Shown here one piece after another: positions 24,766 through 34,411 of a stretch of DNA of 64,000 nucleotides. Every line of letters begins with the position of its first letter. The first letter of the stretch is position 1. The stretch is from Hyphococcus sp. (GTDB taxonomy: Bacteria > Pseudomonadota > Alphaproteobacteria > Caulobacterales > Parvularculaceae), in assembly GCA_028281665.1 (NCBI GenBank), contig JANQJK010000010.1, positions 1 to 64,000 on the forward strand. Reading direction: 5' to 3'. A model generated the notes under the pieces. It did not search any database. It was not told the DNA's origin and saw nothing but the letters and a program-made list of their open reading frames with translations. The position numbers and the translations under genes were made by a program.

Positions 24766-24810
24766 GCATAGTCTCCTTCACTCATCGCGCCTTTCCGGGC
24801 GCGGCCCGGT

Positions 24811-25785
24811 TTATAACAGGGCGTTCTCCCGATACCAACGCACGGTTTTTCTAAATCCTTCTGCGAGGGGCGTTTCCGGCCGCCATCCCGCCGCATCGGC
24901 AAAAAGATTGTCCTGAGCGGCCCAATCCGGATGGAAGAACTCGTTGACCTGACCCTCGCGTATATCGGGGGTTTTGCCGCGAATGGAAGCGGCCAGCCTC
25001 GAAATATTGTGAAACAATGCGACGACGGGACGGGGCACGGCGAGGTGCTTCACTTTTTTGTTCATGATGTTGCCGAGACAGGCGCCGATCTCCCGCCATT
25101 CCCGGCCTTCGGCTGTTTCGTCTCCGACCTCGAACACCGCGCTCGCGACAGGCTCGCGGCCCGCGGCGACCAGCGCGCGCGCGGCGTCGTCCACATAGAG
25201 GATGGATGCGCGCGCCGGCGGGGTTGTCGCGGGCGCCAGGGCAAAGCCGGCTTTCACAAGTTTGAAAAAGGGCAGGGTTGCCTGGTCGCCCGGCCCGTAA
25301 ATGGCCGGCAGGCGCAGCGCAACCCACCGGTTGTCGCCGGAGGCTTCCGCGACGGCGGTCTCGCTTTCCCGTTTGCTGCGCGCATAGGGGGAGACGCCGG
25401 GCTCGCGCGCGGACATCGATGATGCGTGTACGAACTTGGCGCCGGCCCGGGCCGCCGCCGCCGCTGCGCGCGCCGCGCCGTGAATGTTGACGCTCTCATA
25501 GAGATCGGCGCTGCGGGGGAATGTGACGCCCGCAAGATGAATGAAGATATCGGCGTCTTCGGCAATGGCGGAAAGCGCGTCGTCACTGTCGAGGTCGCCT
25601 TTTATGACCGTCACGCGGCGGTCGAAACTGACGCGCGCCGGATCGCGGATCAGCGCGGCAACGTCGAAACCTTGTTCAAGCAGGGAGTTTATGAGGGCGC
25701 CGCCGACAAAACCGGCGCCGCCCGTTACGGCCGCCCGCAACGGGTCAGACCCGGGCCTCGGCCAGCGCCGGGCGCGGAGCCGCAT
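24811..25785 (-). CDS. cerR: NAD(P)-dependent epimerase/dehydratase family ceramide reductase
   Basis: 324 residues if started at ATG 25785. This overlaps aasR by 41 bases and gives an odd N-terminus before the nucleotide-binding AAVTGGAGFVGGALI. A TTG at 25740, four bases after the aasR stop, would start 15 residues later and suit the fold better. The extended SDR catalytic residues S/Y/K lie in HASSMSAREPGVSPYARSKR. In Caulobacter this family member reduces the ketone of the sphingoid intermediate. It follows aasR and precedes acp and spt. Confidence 0.85.
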   Translation of the reverse strand: MRLRARRWPRPGSDPLRAAVTGGAGFVGGALINSLLEQGFDVAALIRDPARVSFDRRVTVIKGDLDSDDALSAIAEDADIFIHLAGVTFPRSADLYESVNIHGAARAAAAAARAGAKFVHASSMSAREPGVSPYARSKRESETAVAEASGDNRWVALRLPAIYGPGDQATLPFFKLVKAGFALAPATTPPARASILYVDDAARALVAAGREPVASAVFEVGDETAEGREWREIGACLGNIMNKKVKHLAVPRPVVALFHNISRLAASIRGKTPDIREGQVNEFFHPDWAAQDNLFADAAGWRPETPLAEGFRKTVRWYRENALL

Positions 25786-27550
25786 CGCCGGACGACTTTT
25801 CTTCGTCGAAGGCGCCGCTCAGATATTTCTGTTTGACCTTCGCGCGGGAAAGCTTGCCTGACGACGTCATGACCATGGAGTGAGGCCGGACGAGCACCAC
25901 TTCCGCCGGCGCGCCCGCAGCGTTCTGAATGACGCCCGCAATTTCGCGCTTCAACGCTGCAAGGGCTTCGTCATTCATGCCCCGGCGCTCTGCAATGACG
26001 ACGATGCGTTCGCCGCGCCCGTCGTCGACGGAGAAAGCCGCGACCCCGCCGCCGCGCACGCCGTCGACATTTTCGACGGCCCATTCGATATCCTGCGGCC
26101 AGATATTGCGGCCATTGATGATGATAAGATCCTTAGCCCGCCCGGTGATGACGATCTGGCCATTCAGGAAGTATCCCATATCGCCGGTGTCGAGCCATTC
26201 GCCCCGATACATGACGGCGGAGGCGTCCGGGTCGGAAAAGTAGCCCGGCGTCAGGCTTGGTCCCTTTATGAAGATGCGGCCGACCTCGCGTTCGCCGGCG
26301 GGCTCGCCATTTTCGTTTCTGACTTCGATGCCATGATCAGGGAGCGGACGACCGCAGAGCACGAAGCCGCGCCGATTGTCCGGCAGGGTGACGGCGGATG
26401 CGGGCTGTGCGACGCCGGAGCGCGTATAGTGGCGCATATCCACATCGTCGATGGTGATCGGGGCGCCCAGTTCCGGAAACGAGATGGCGAGAGTCGCCTC
26501 GGCCATGCCGTAGCTCGGCGCAAATGCGTTCCTGTCGAAACCCATGGGGCCGAAGGCTTCGGCGAAAGCGTTCAGCGCCTCGGGACGCACCATGTCGCCG
26601 CCAATGCCGGCGACGCGAAGGTTGGAAAGATCGATGGCGCCGTCTTCGGCGCGCGCGGCGCGTTTCGCTGCAAGATCATAGCCGAAAGACGGGCTGTAGG
26701 TGAGCGTCGCCTTGTGTTCGGTAATCAGTCGCAGCCACATGAGCGGTCGTCGAACAAAGTCCGACGTCGCCAGAAAATCGACGCTCATCTGCGCAAACAG
26801 CGGGGCCAGCATGAAGCCGATCAGACCCATATCGTGATAAAGCGGCAGCCAGCTTGCGCAGCGATCGCCCTGACGCGCGTAAAGGCCATGATTTATGATT
26901 GCCGACAAATTTGCGCATACGGAGCTTTGCGTGCCGATCACGCCTTTCGGCGCGCTGGTCGAGCCCGACGAGTACTGGATGTAGCACCATTCGTCGGCGC
27001 CAAACGGTTTCGCCGAGCCGGGCTCGGGGGGCAGGTCGTCAAGCGTTTCAAAATCCAGGATTTCGACGCCGGCGACGTCTCGCGCCGCTTCGTCCATAAA
27101 TTCGTGCAATGACACAGGTCCGATGACTGCGGACGCCTTGGCGCCGGAGATCATCAGTCGGACCTGCTGAATATATCCGTCCTTGCCGCCGAGATTGACG
27201 GGCATCGGCATGGGCGCCGGGGCGAGGCCCGCATACTGGCAGGCAAAAAAGGCGGTGATGAAATCGGGGCTGGTTTCCGCGACGATGGCGACGCGCGCAT
27301 TGCGCTCATAACGGTGGCCAAGACGCTCAGCGAGCGCCTTTGCGCGATCGCGCAGGTCCGCATAGGCGAGGCGCGCCGTAACGTCTCCGCGCAGATTGAA
27401 AAAGTTGTAGCCGGTCTCTCCCTCGGCCGCATATTCGAGCGCATCGACAATGGTGGCGAAGCCGCCATTTCGGAACGGGAGGGTTTCGTTACAGCTCGGT
27501 GTTGGCGCCGCGGCTTCAGGGGCGCCATCATTGTCCGGTTTAATCGGCAT
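25745..27550 (-). CDS. aasR: Fatty acyl-AMP ligase / acyl-ACP synthetase of the ceramide locus
   Basis: 601 residues from ATG 27550. A TTG nine codons upstream is less likely. It belongs to the ANL superfamily: YIQYSSGSTSAPKGVIGTQS (A3), PLYHDMGLIG, PSYGMAEATLAI (A5), WLDTGDMGYFLNGQIVITGR (A7/A8) and the late lysine in SSGKLSRAKVK. The YHDMGLIG block is typical of fatty acyl-AMP ligases. It should activate a fatty acid and load it on the ACP at 24502. It is the first gene of the leftward ceramide operon. Confidence 0.9.
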   Translation of the reverse strand: MPIKPDNDGAPEAAAPTPSCNETLPFRNGGFATIVDALEYAAEGETGYNFFNLRGDVTARLAYADLRDRAKALAERLGHRYERNARVAIVAETSPDFITAFFACQYAGLAPAPMPMPVNLGGKDGYIQQVRLMISGAKASAVIGPVSLHEFMDEAARDVAGVEILDFETLDDLPPEPGSAKPFGADEWCYIQYSSGSTSAPKGVIGTQSSVCANLSAIINHGLYARQGDRCASWLPLYHDMGLIGFMLAPLFAQMSVDFLATSDFVRRPLMWLRLITEHKATLTYSPSFGYDLAAKRAARAEDGAIDLSNLRVAGIGGDMVRPEALNAFAEAFGPMGFDRNAFAPSYGMAEATLAISFPELGAPITIDDVDMRHYTRSGVAQPASAVTLPDNRRGFVLCGRPLPDHGIEVRNENGEPAGEREVGRIFIKGPSLTPGYFSDPDASAVMYRGEWLDTGDMGYFLNGQIVITGRAKDLIIINGRNIWPQDIEWAVENVDGVRGGGVAAFSVDDGRGERIVVIAERRGMNDEALAALKREIAGVIQNAAGAPAEVVLVRPHSMVMTSSGKLSRAKVKQKYLSGAFDEEKSSGDAAPRPALAEARV

Positions 27551-27896
27551 CAACGCCCCCGCGCTGGGCCGGCGCAACGCCGGCGATTGAGACTGCGCCC
27601 GTCAAAGTCCCCCAGGGTGGGCGTCCGGTAATCGGCATGGCGCGCGCAAGCAGAAGACAACAATTTCCACAACCTTCCGCTGACACTGCGCAATGACCAA
27701 GTTTGGGCGAATACCGGTCTGAGGGTCAACCGGCAAGCGTAAAGGCCCCCGAAAGGGCTATCAATTATTGCGCTGCGATATTACAGCCTTGAAAAACCAA
27801 GTGGTTTACCGGGTTTTCCCAAATCCGACACCGCTTGAATCAATGGCTCTCCCGGCTTAATTCTGCGCGCGCGAAACAATAGTGGAAACCGGCGCG
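27551..27896. other. Divergent promoter region between aasR and the fatty acid hydroxylase gene
   Basis: 346 bases with no gene. Both flanking genes are transcribed away from it, so it must hold promoters for the ceramide operon and the hydroxylase. I see no strong repeat or hairpin and no unambiguous -35/-10 pair. The right half is AT-richer (27760-27880). Confidence 0.5.
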
Positions 27897-28664
27897 ATGA
27901 AACTCTTTATCGGCTACAAAGCCTGGAAGGCCGAGGAATACCTCCTCAACCGCATGACATTCAACGATCTCGTAAGGGCCTATGTCACCTATCCGGGCAT
28001 TCAGGTCTATGCGGGGATGATCGTCGCATGCGTGGTCGTGACGGCGCTGACCTTTGAGGCCATCCTCCCGACGATCCTTGCGGCGGGCGCCGGCGCGCTT
28101 GTGTTCCCCCTGTCGTGGTACATTACGCACCGGTTTATCCTGCATGGGAGCTGGATGTACAAAACGCCGTTTCTGGCCCGTTTCTGGAAGCGCGTCCATT
28201 ACGACCATCACCGCTTTCCCAATGATTTATCAGTGCTTTTTGGCGGCCTGCACACGACGGTGCCGCCGATCATGCTGATCGCCGGTCCGATCGGGTGGCT
28301 GATCGGGGGCGTTCCAGGGACGGCGGCGGCGATTGCCGGGATGGTTGTCATGACCATGTACACCGAGTTCCTGCACGCCGGGGAACATCTCGCTTTCGAG
28401 CCGAAATCGAAGTTCTGGAAAGACATCAAGAAGCGCCATCTCGCGCATCATTTTCACGATGAATCAGGAAACTACGGCATTGCGGAGTTTTTCTGGGATC
28501 GTGTTTTTGGCACGTTTTACGCCGAGACGACCGACCGTCCGCGCAGCGCCCATGCGCGCAACCTTGGTTACACAGACGAAACGGCCGAGAAATACCCTTG
28601 GGTAAAGGAACTCACCGACGCCGAAGCCTCCGAAAAACAGGCGATGCGCGAGCGCGCGGCCTGA
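27897..28664 (+). CDS. Fatty acid hydroxylase / sterol desaturase superfamily membrane protein
   Basis: 255 residues from ATG 27897 (MKLFIGYKAWKAEEYL); a GTG at 27882 is an alternative. The histidine boxes of the non-heme di-iron membrane hydroxylases are present: HRFILH, HYDHHRF, then HAGEH and HLAHHFHDE. Three to four membrane segments lie between about 38 and 175. It starts divergently from the ceramide operon, so a ceramide acyl chain or sphingoid base is a likely substrate, parallel to eukaryotic ceramide hydroxylases. That link is inference from position. Confidence 0.88.
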   Translation: MKLFIGYKAWKAEEYLLNRMTFNDLVRAYVTYPGIQVYAGMIVACVVVTALTFEAILPTILAAGAGALVFPLSWYITHRFILHGSWMYKTPFLARFWKRVHYDHHRFPNDLSVLFGGLHTTVPPIMLIAGPIGWLIGGVPGTAAAIAGMVVMTMYTEFLHAGEHLAFEPKSKFWKDIKKRHLAHHFHDESGNYGIAEFFWDRVFGTFYAETTDRPRSAHARNLGYTDETAEKYPWVKELTDAEASEKQAMRERAA

Positions 28665-28881
28665 GCCCTGCGGCATTACGCCCTTGCCGGGCTGGCGGCT
28701 CCTTCGCGGCCCGTCGTAACTTTGGGTTGATTTTCAACGGCGCCTTTGCCAGTTTCCCGGCCGTCTTTCATCGGGGGCTGATTGAAGCGCGCGCGTAACG
28801 GTTTTGACAGCCGTTGAGTCGCCGCGGCCATGTCAGCAATCACCCCACGATCTTAAAGCGAATTTCCAGGAGAGAAACATC

Positions 28882-31008
28882 ATGAGCGTTGAGCTTTGGT
28901 TGGTCATTGCGGCCGGCTTGGCGGCCATTGCGTATGGCGTCTTTACCGTGAACGCGGTCCTTTCCATGCCCACCGGCACGGACAGAATGCGTGAGATTGC
29001 TTCGGCGATTCAGGAAGGCGCGACCGCCTACCTCAATCGTCAGTACACAACCATCGCGATCGCCGGTGCGATCGTTTTCCTCGTCTTGCTCTTTGCGTTC
29101 AAACTGAATTTCATTCCCGCCGTCGGCTTCGCCATCGGCGCGGTGCTGTCCGGCGCCGCCGGTTTCGTGGGCATGCTCGTTTCGGTGCGCGCTAATATCC
29201 GAACGACGCAAGCCGCCAGCGAAAGCCTCGGCAAAGGCCTTTCGGTCGCGTTTCGCGCCGGCGCTGTCACCGGCATGCTGGTCGCCGGGCTCGCGCTCCT
29301 CGGGCTCGCCGCCTATTACGGCATTCTCACCTCGCTGATGGGCAACGCCCCTGAAAGCCGCGAAGTGGTGAACGGCCTCATCGCGCTGTCCCTCGGCGCC
29401 TCGCTGATCTCCGTCTTTGCCCGACTGGGCGGCGGCATCTTCACCAAGGGCGCCGACGTTGGCGGCGATCTCGTCGGCAAGGTTGAAGCCGGCATTCCCG
29501 AAGACGATCCGCGCAACCCGGCGACGATTGCCGATAATGTCGGCGACAATGTTGGCGACTGCGCCGGCATGGCAGCCGACCTTTTCGAAACCTATGTGGT
29601 CACCGTCGCGGCCACCATGGTTCTCGGCTCCATTCTTTTCACGGAGCAGGCGTCGCAATTCATGTTCTACCCGCTGGCGATCGGCGCCGTTTGCATCGTT
29701 ACGTCGATTGCCGGCACGTTCTTCGTGACCCTCGGCAAAGGCTCCACCAACATCATGGGCGCCCTTTACAAGGGTCTCGTCGCCACCGGCGTTCTGTCGC
29801 TCATCGCAATCGCCGCGGTGACCTTCCAGGTCTTCGGGTTCAGTGAAACAATCGGCACAACCTCCGCCGGCACGCCTTTCACAGGCCTCAGCCTCTTTAT
29901 GTGCGGCGTCGTCGGTCTCGTTATTACGGGCCTGATCGTCTGGATCACCGAATACTACACGGGCACGGCGTTTCGCCCGGTCAAATCGGTTGCAAAAGCA
30001 TCTGAGTCCGGACACGGCACCAACGTCATCCAGGGCCTTGCGGTTTCGATGGAAGCAACGGCCCTGCCGGCGCTTGTCATCGTTATCGGCATCATCGTCA
30101 CTTACAGCCTCGCCGGCCTCTTCGGCATTGCGACGGCGGTGACGACCATGCTGGCTCTTGCGGGCATGATTGTCGCCCTCGACGCATTTGGTCCGGTAAC
30201 GGACAATGCCGGCGGCATTGCCGAAATGTCCGGCCTTGAAGGGTCGGTCCGTGACACGACAGATGCGCTTGACGCGGTCGGCAACACGACCAAAGCCGTC
30301 ACCAAGGGCTACGCGATCGGCTCGGCCGGTCTCGGCGCGCTGGTGCTGTTTGCGGCGTATACGGAAGACATTCGCCATTTCGTCGGGCATCCGGAAGAGT
30401 TTCCGTTCTTCGCCGATGTTGCGGTGAACTTCTCCCTATCCAACCCTTACGTGGTGGTCGGCCTCTTTATCGGCGGTCTCCTGCCCTATCTCTTTGGCGC
30501 ATGGGCCATGCAGTCCGTTGGTCGCGCCGCCGGGGCGGTCGTTGACGAAGTGCGCAAGCAGTTCCGCGAGGACTCCGGCATCATGGCCGGCACGTCAAAG
30601 CCGAATTACGGCCGCGCCGTCGACATGCTGACCCGGGCCGCAATCCGGGAAATGGTGAAACCTTCCCTGTTGCCGATTCTGTCGCCGCTTGTGCTGTACT
30701 TTGCGGTCACTCTGGTGGCTGATAAGTCTGCCGCACTTTCCGCGGTGGGCGCGATGCTCATGGGCGTCATCATCACCGGCCTTTTCGTCGCCCTTTCCAT
30801 GACCGCCGGCGGCGGCGCATGGGATAACGCCAAGAAATATATCGAAGACGGCAATCATGGCGGCAAGGGTTCTGAGGCCCACAAGGCTGCCGTCACCGGC
30901 GATACGGTTGGCGATCCTTACAAGGATACGGCCGGTCCGGCGGTGAACCCGATGATCAAGATCACGAACATCGTCGCGCTTCTGCTTCTGGCGGTGCTCG
31001 CCGGCTGA
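28882..31008 (+). CDS. hppA: K+-independent H+-translocating membrane pyrophosphatase
   Basis: 708 residues from ATG 28882 after CCAGGAGAG. It has about 16 membrane helices. Substrate-site blocks are [20 protein letters not shown] and [20 protein letters not shown], with ITEYYTGT and later [18 protein letters not shown]471 in [10 protein letters not shown] is the residue that marks the K+-independent class (alanine in the K+-dependent class). The enzyme couples pyrophosphate hydrolysis to proton export. A strong terminator follows 27 bases after the stop. Confidence 0.97.
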   Translation: MSVELWLVIAAGLAAIAYGVFTVNAVLSMPTGTDRMREIASAIQEGATAYLNRQYTTIAIAGAIVFLVLLFAFKLNFIPAVGFAIGAVLSGAAGFVGMLVSVRANIRTTQAASESLGKGLSVAFRAGAVTGMLVAGLALLGLAAYYGILTSLMGNAPESREVVNGLIALSLGASLISVFARLGGGIFTKGADVGGDLVGKVEAGIPEDDPRNPATIADNVGDNVGDCAGMAADLFETYVVTVAATMVLGSILFTEQASQFMFYPLAIGAVCIVTSIAGTFFVTLGKGSTNIMGALYKGLVATGVLSLIAIAAVTFQVFGFSETIGTTSAGTPFTGLSLFMCGVVGLVITGLIVWITEYYTGTAFRPVKSVAKASESGHGTNVIQGLAVSMEATALPALVIVIGIIVTYSLAGLFGIATAVTTMLALAGMIVALDAFGPVTDNAGGIAEMSGLEGSVRDTTDALDAVGNTTKAVTKGYAIGSAGLGALVLFAAYTEDIRHFVGHPEEFPFFADVAVNFSLSNPYVVVGLFIGGLLPYLFGAWAMQSVGRAAGAVVDEVRKQFREDSGIMAGTSKPNYGRAVDMLTRAAIREMVKPSLLPILSPLVLYFAVTLVADKSAALSAVGAMLMGVIITGLFVALSMTAGGGAWDNAKKYIEDGNHGGKGSEAHKAAVTGDTVGDPYKDTAGPAVNPMIKITNIVALLLLAVLAG

Positions 31009-31035
31009 TTGCGCTTGCGCGAAAACACGGTAGGA

Positions 31036-31065
31036 AAAGCCCCGGCAGTGTCCGGGGCTTTTTTT
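31036..31065 (+). terminator. Intrinsic terminator of hppA
   Basis: AAAGCCCCGG (31036-31045) pairs with CCGGGGCTTT (31052-31061) around a 6-base loop, and a run of Ts continues to 31065. The T-run contains the presumed TTG start codon of the next gene. Confidence 0.92.
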
Positions 31066-31732
31066 GTTCAAGGCGATTATCTTCGACTGCGACGGGGTGC
31101 TCGTCGATTCAGAAGTGCTGGCGATGCGCGGAGAACGGCGCGCGCTCGCCGCGCTGGGGATCGACTATTCGCGGGAAGACTATATGCGCCGGTTTATCGG
31201 CATGCATGACGACGCGTTCATCGCCGCGGTCGAGAGAGACTTTCGCGCGCGGCTGGGCGGTGCGCCGGACGATCTCGAAGCGCGCCTCCTGGCGGCGCGG
31301 CGGGAGGAAATGAAACATCTCTCCGCCATCGCCGGCGCCGACGAGGCGTTGCGCGCGACCCGCGATGCAGGGTTTGCGATGGCGGTTGCGTCATCGTCCC
31401 GGGCGCATTTTCTTGAAAACAAGATGAGGCGAACGGCGCTTTGGAATCTCGCGGCGCCGCATGTTTATTCCGCAGATCTCGTCGAGCACGCAAAGCCTGC
31501 GCCGGATATTTTCCTTTACGCTGCCGAACGGATCGGCGTCCCGCCCGGCGACTGCGTGGCGCTGGAGGACAGCGAAAACGGGGTTCGTTCCGCTGTGGCG
31601 GCGGGCATGACCGTTTGGGGATTTCTCGGCGGCGGCCATGTGTCCGGGCCGCACGGGGATCGGTTGGAAGCGGCTGGAGCCAAACGCTTAGTCAAGGATC
31701 ACGCGGATTTCCTGGCGCTCATTAGCGGTTAG
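31064..31732 (+). CDS. HAD family phosphatase / phosphoglucomutase-like hydrolase
   Basis: 222 residues. FKAIIFDCDGVLVDSE is motif I (DxD-type DCDG), ASSSR is motif II, AKPAPDIFLYAAERIG carries the motif III lysine, and ALEDSENGV is motif IV. With the alpha-helical cap this fits beta-phosphoglucomutase-like subfamily IA enzymes. The conserved N-terminus is reached only from a TTG at 31064, inside the T-run of the hppA terminator, with no ribosome site. The next in-frame ATG would remove motif I. Expression must come from read-through or from a start within the hairpin tail. Confidence 0.88.
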   Translation: MFKAIIFDCDGVLVDSEVLAMRGERRALAALGIDYSREDYMRRFIGMHDDAFIAAVERDFRARLGGAPDDLEARLLAARREEMKHLSAIAGADEALRATRDAGFAMAVASSSRAHFLENKMRRTALWNLAAPHVYSADLVEHAKPAPDIFLYAAERIGVPPGDCVALEDSENGVRSAVAAGMTVWGFLGGGHVSGPHGDRLEAAGAKRLVKDHADFLALISG

Positions 31733-31822
31733 TTTTCCCCAGTTGTGCAAAAGTAATGGGACAGCGCCCAATTGCCGGGCTAGCGTCGCGCATCCAGCAA
31801 ACAAGTTCGTGGAGGGAACATC

Positions 31823-32152
31823 ATGAGGGTACTGATTATTGGGGCGATCGCTTCGGCGCTGACGGCGACATCTGCACTCGCGGCTACGACGACAGTGGAG
31901 TTCAAGCGCGACACGGGCGAGGTTGTCGTCGTCGCCCTTGACGGGGAAGGCGGCGCTACGCTTCCTGATGGCGCGCAAACAACCTACACCTATGATGCGG
32001 AAGCGGCGAAGATGTGCTTCGCGACGCCGGAGGGCGATAACTGCGTTGTCTTTGCAGAACATGTCGCGGAGCCAAAAGCCGGCGACAATGTTCGCTATAC
32101 GACGGCCGACGGAGCGGAAGGCACGGCTACGGTCAAGTCCGTCGAGGAGTAA
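31823..32152 (+). CDS. Small secreted protein, unknown function
   Basis: 109 residues with GGAGGG before the ATG. A clear signal peptide (MRVLIIGAIASALTATSALA) precedes about 89 residues of probable beta structure with two cysteines (C67 and C74, in KMCFATPEGDNCVVF) that could form a disulfide. No family is recognised. It stands alone between the HAD gene and a terminator. Confidence 0.75.
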   Translation: MRVLIIGAIASALTATSALAATTTVEFKRDTGEVVVVALDGEGGATLPDGAQTTYTYDAEAAKMCFATPEGDNCVVFAEHVAEPKAGDNVRYTTADGAEGTATVKSVEE

Positions 32153-32176
32153 TCTTCGTTCGACTTCTTAATCGTG

Positions 32177-32210
32177 GGTCCGGCGGCGTTTTCGCAGCCG
32201 GGCCTTTTTT
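32177..32210 (+). terminator. Intrinsic terminator after the small secreted protein gene
   Basis: GGTCCGGC (32177-32184) pairs with GCCGGGCC (32197-32204), including one G-T pair, and six Ts follow. Confidence 0.85.
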
Positions 32211-32225
32211 GTTATGTGAAATCCA

Positions 32226-33269
32226 ATGACCTTCGCTTCCGACAACTGGGCGGGCGCAGCGCCTGAAATTCTTGACGCCATTGCGCGCGCAAATGTAGGC
32301 GCCGTGCCGGGTTATGGCGGCGACGATCTGACGAAAAAAGTCGAGGCGCGGTTTTGCGAGGTTTTTGAAAAAGACTGCCGCGTTTTCTTCGTGGCGACCG
32401 GGGGCGCCGCCAATGGGCTGGCGCTGTCCGTCTTGTTGCCGCCTTACGGCATGATCCTCGCTCACGAAGCTTCCCATGTGCAGATGGACGAATGCGCGGG
32501 ACCGGAATTTTTCACCGGCGGCGCCAAGATCCTGCCGGTCGCCGGCGCTGACGGAAAGCTGACGCCGGATGGCGTCGCAGGTGCGCTCGCGGGGTTTCCC
32601 GAACGCCCGCCCCACGGGGCGCCGGCGGCCTGCCTGTCGCTGACCCAGGGCACGGAATGCGGCACGATATATTCTGTAAGCGAATTAACGGACCTCTGCG
32701 CCGCCGCCCGACATGCGGGCCTCACGGTGCATCTGGACGGCGCGCGGTTCGCTAACGCCGCTGCGGCCCTCGGCGCGGCGCCGGCGGATTTGAGCTGGCG
32801 CGCGGGCGTTGACGTTCTCTGCTTCGGCGGGACGAAAAACGGCTGCATCGCCGCGGAAGCGGTGATCTTCTTCGACCCCGAAAAGGCGGCCGACTTTGAA
32901 TTCCGCCGCAAGCGCGCTGGCCATCTCTGGTCGAAGATGCGGTTTATCGCGGCGCAGTTTGACGGCTATTTTGAGAACGGACTTTGGCTCGATCTCGCGG
33001 CCCGCGCCAACGCCATGGCGAAAAAACTGTCCGCCGGCCTCGGTGCCATAGACGGCGTCGAGATTTCATATCCAACCGAGATCAATGAAGTTTTCGCCGT
33101 GTTTCCGGACGGCGTGGCGGAGCATCTGCGCGATCAAGGGCGCGTCTTCTTTCCATGGGTCACGCCAGGCGACCCCGCAGGCGGAAAAATGCAGCGGCTC
33201 ATTTGTTCGTTCCGAACGACAGATGAAGACATCGCGTCGTTTCTGGACGCGGCGAGGCGCGCCGGTTAA
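32226..33269 (+). CDS. Low-specificity L-threonine aldolase
   Basis: 347 residues. The beta-eliminating lyase fold is shown by FASDNWAGAAPEILDAI, GGDDLTKKVEARFCEVF, AHEASHVQMDECAGPEF, VHLDGARFANAAAAL and the PLP lysine in CFGGTKNGC. It cleaves L-threonine or allo-threonine to glycine and acetaldehyde. The stop overlaps the ferrochelatase stop on the other strand (TTAA, 33266-33269). Confidence 0.93.
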   Translation: MTFASDNWAGAAPEILDAIARANVGAVPGYGGDDLTKKVEARFCEVFEKDCRVFFVATGGAANGLALSVLLPPYGMILAHEASHVQMDECAGPEFFTGGAKILPVAGADGKLTPDGVAGALAGFPERPPHGAPAACLSLTQGTECGTIYSVSELTDLCAAARHAGLTVHLDGARFANAAAALGAAPADLSWRAGVDVLCFGGTKNGCIAAEAVIFFDPEKAADFEFRRKRAGHLWSKMRFIAAQFDGYFENGLWLDLAARANAMAKKLSAGLGAIDGVEISYPTEINEVFAVFPDGVAEHLRDQGRVFFPWVTPGDPAGGKMQRLICSFRTTDEDIASFLDAARRAG

Positions 33270-34321
33270 TCGGCGCCCACCCAGCCGGCGGTTTCGCGGC
33301 GAATGATTTTTTCAAGCAGCGTTGTCATTTCGGGGGAGTCGTTGAGGCAGGGAATGGCGTCGAACGCCTCGCCCCCATGGTCGAGAAACGTTTCGCGCGC
33401 GGCGATGGCGATCTCTTCCAGCGTTTCGATGCAGTCCGCGACGAAGCCCGGCGTGACGACGGCGACCTTCTTGACGCCGTTCCCTGCGAGCGATTTCAAA
33501 ACATCCTCCGTCGCCGGCTCCAGCCATTTTTCGCGCCCGAAAATCGACTGGAACGTCATGGGCGAGAAATCCTCCGCCCACCCCATTTCTTCGCGCAGGA
33601 GCCGCGCCGTTTTGGCGCAGTGGCAATGATAGGGATCCCCGGCGAAGAAATAACGCTCCGGCAGGCCGTGAAAGGAAATGAGAACCCGCTCCGGGTTCCA
33701 GTCGAGCGCATCGAGCCGCCGACGCATGACCGACGCAAGCGCCGAGATGTAGGCGGGCTCATCGTGAAAGGGCGGCGTCGTCCTGATCGCCGGCTGCCAG
33801 CGCATGTCGCCAAGCGCGGCGCCGACCGCGTCAACGACGCTTCCGGTCGTCGTTGCTGAATATTGCGGATAGAGGGGCAGGATCAGGATGCGTGTCGCGC
33901 CGGCTTTTGCGAGCGCGGTCATGCGTTCAACGATGGACGGATTGCCATAGCGCATCGCCCAGTCGACGGTAATCGCATCGCCGAAGGCGTCGCGGAGCGC
34001 CTGCGCCTGCGCGCGCGTGTAATAACGCAGCGGCGACTCGTTGCTTTCCGTGCGCCAGATCTTTGCGTAATTCCGCGCCGTCGCCGCCGGCCGCACATTC
34101 AGGATCACGCCGTGGAGGATCGGCAGCCACAGGGCGCGGGGCAGGTCGACGACACGCCTGTCGGACAGAAATTCGCGCAGATACCGGCGCACGGCCTTCG
34201 GCGTTGCTTCGTCCGGCGTTCCGAGATTGACGATAAGCGCCGCGCACTTCTCATCGGGAATGTGCGGATGGTCGCCGGGTCGATGGTTCTTTGTCGCTGT
34301 GGGTGTGTCGCCGCTGTCCAT
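33266..34321 (-). CDS. hemH: Ferrochelatase
   Basis: 351 residues. ALIVNLGTPDEATPKAVRRY is the start of the domain. ILPLYPQYSATTTGSV holds the conserved YPQYS, LISFHGLPERYF carries the catalytic His, and VVTPGFVADCIETLEEI the late Glu. It inserts Fe2+ into protoporphyrin IX at the inner membrane. The N-terminal ~25 residues are a non-conserved hydrophilic tail. The gene is tail-to-tail with the threonine aldolase. Confidence 0.96.
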   Translation of the reverse strand: MDSGDTPTATKNHRPGDHPHIPDEKCAALIVNLGTPDEATPKAVRRYLREFLSDRRVVDLPRALWLPILHGVILNVRPAATARNYAKIWRTESNESPLRYYTRAQAQALRDAFGDAITVDWAMRYGNPSIVERMTALAKAGATRILILPLYPQYSATTTGSVVDAVGAALGDMRWQPAIRTTPPFHDEPAYISALASVMRRRLDALDWNPERVLISFHGLPERYFFAGDPYHCHCAKTARLLREEMGWAEDFSPMTFQSIFGREKWLEPATEDVLKSLAGNGVKKVAVVTPGFVADCIETLEEIAIAARETFLDHGGEAFDAIPCLNDSPEMTTLLEKIIRRETAGWVGAD

Positions 34322-34411
34322 AGGCGATCCATAAGCTGCGGCTGCGGATCGTGAAAGCCTGTTATGCGACGATGCGGCGAATACCCGCCCCGGCGCGCCT
34401 GTTGCGCCGGA

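Noticed and set aside
25880..27112. A 410-codon open frame on the plus strand
   Set aside because: It is antisense to aasR, which carries complete ANL motifs.
28840..30390. A 516-codon open frame on the minus strand
   Set aside because: It lies opposite hppA and has His/Arg/Asp-rich composition typical of an antisense shadow.
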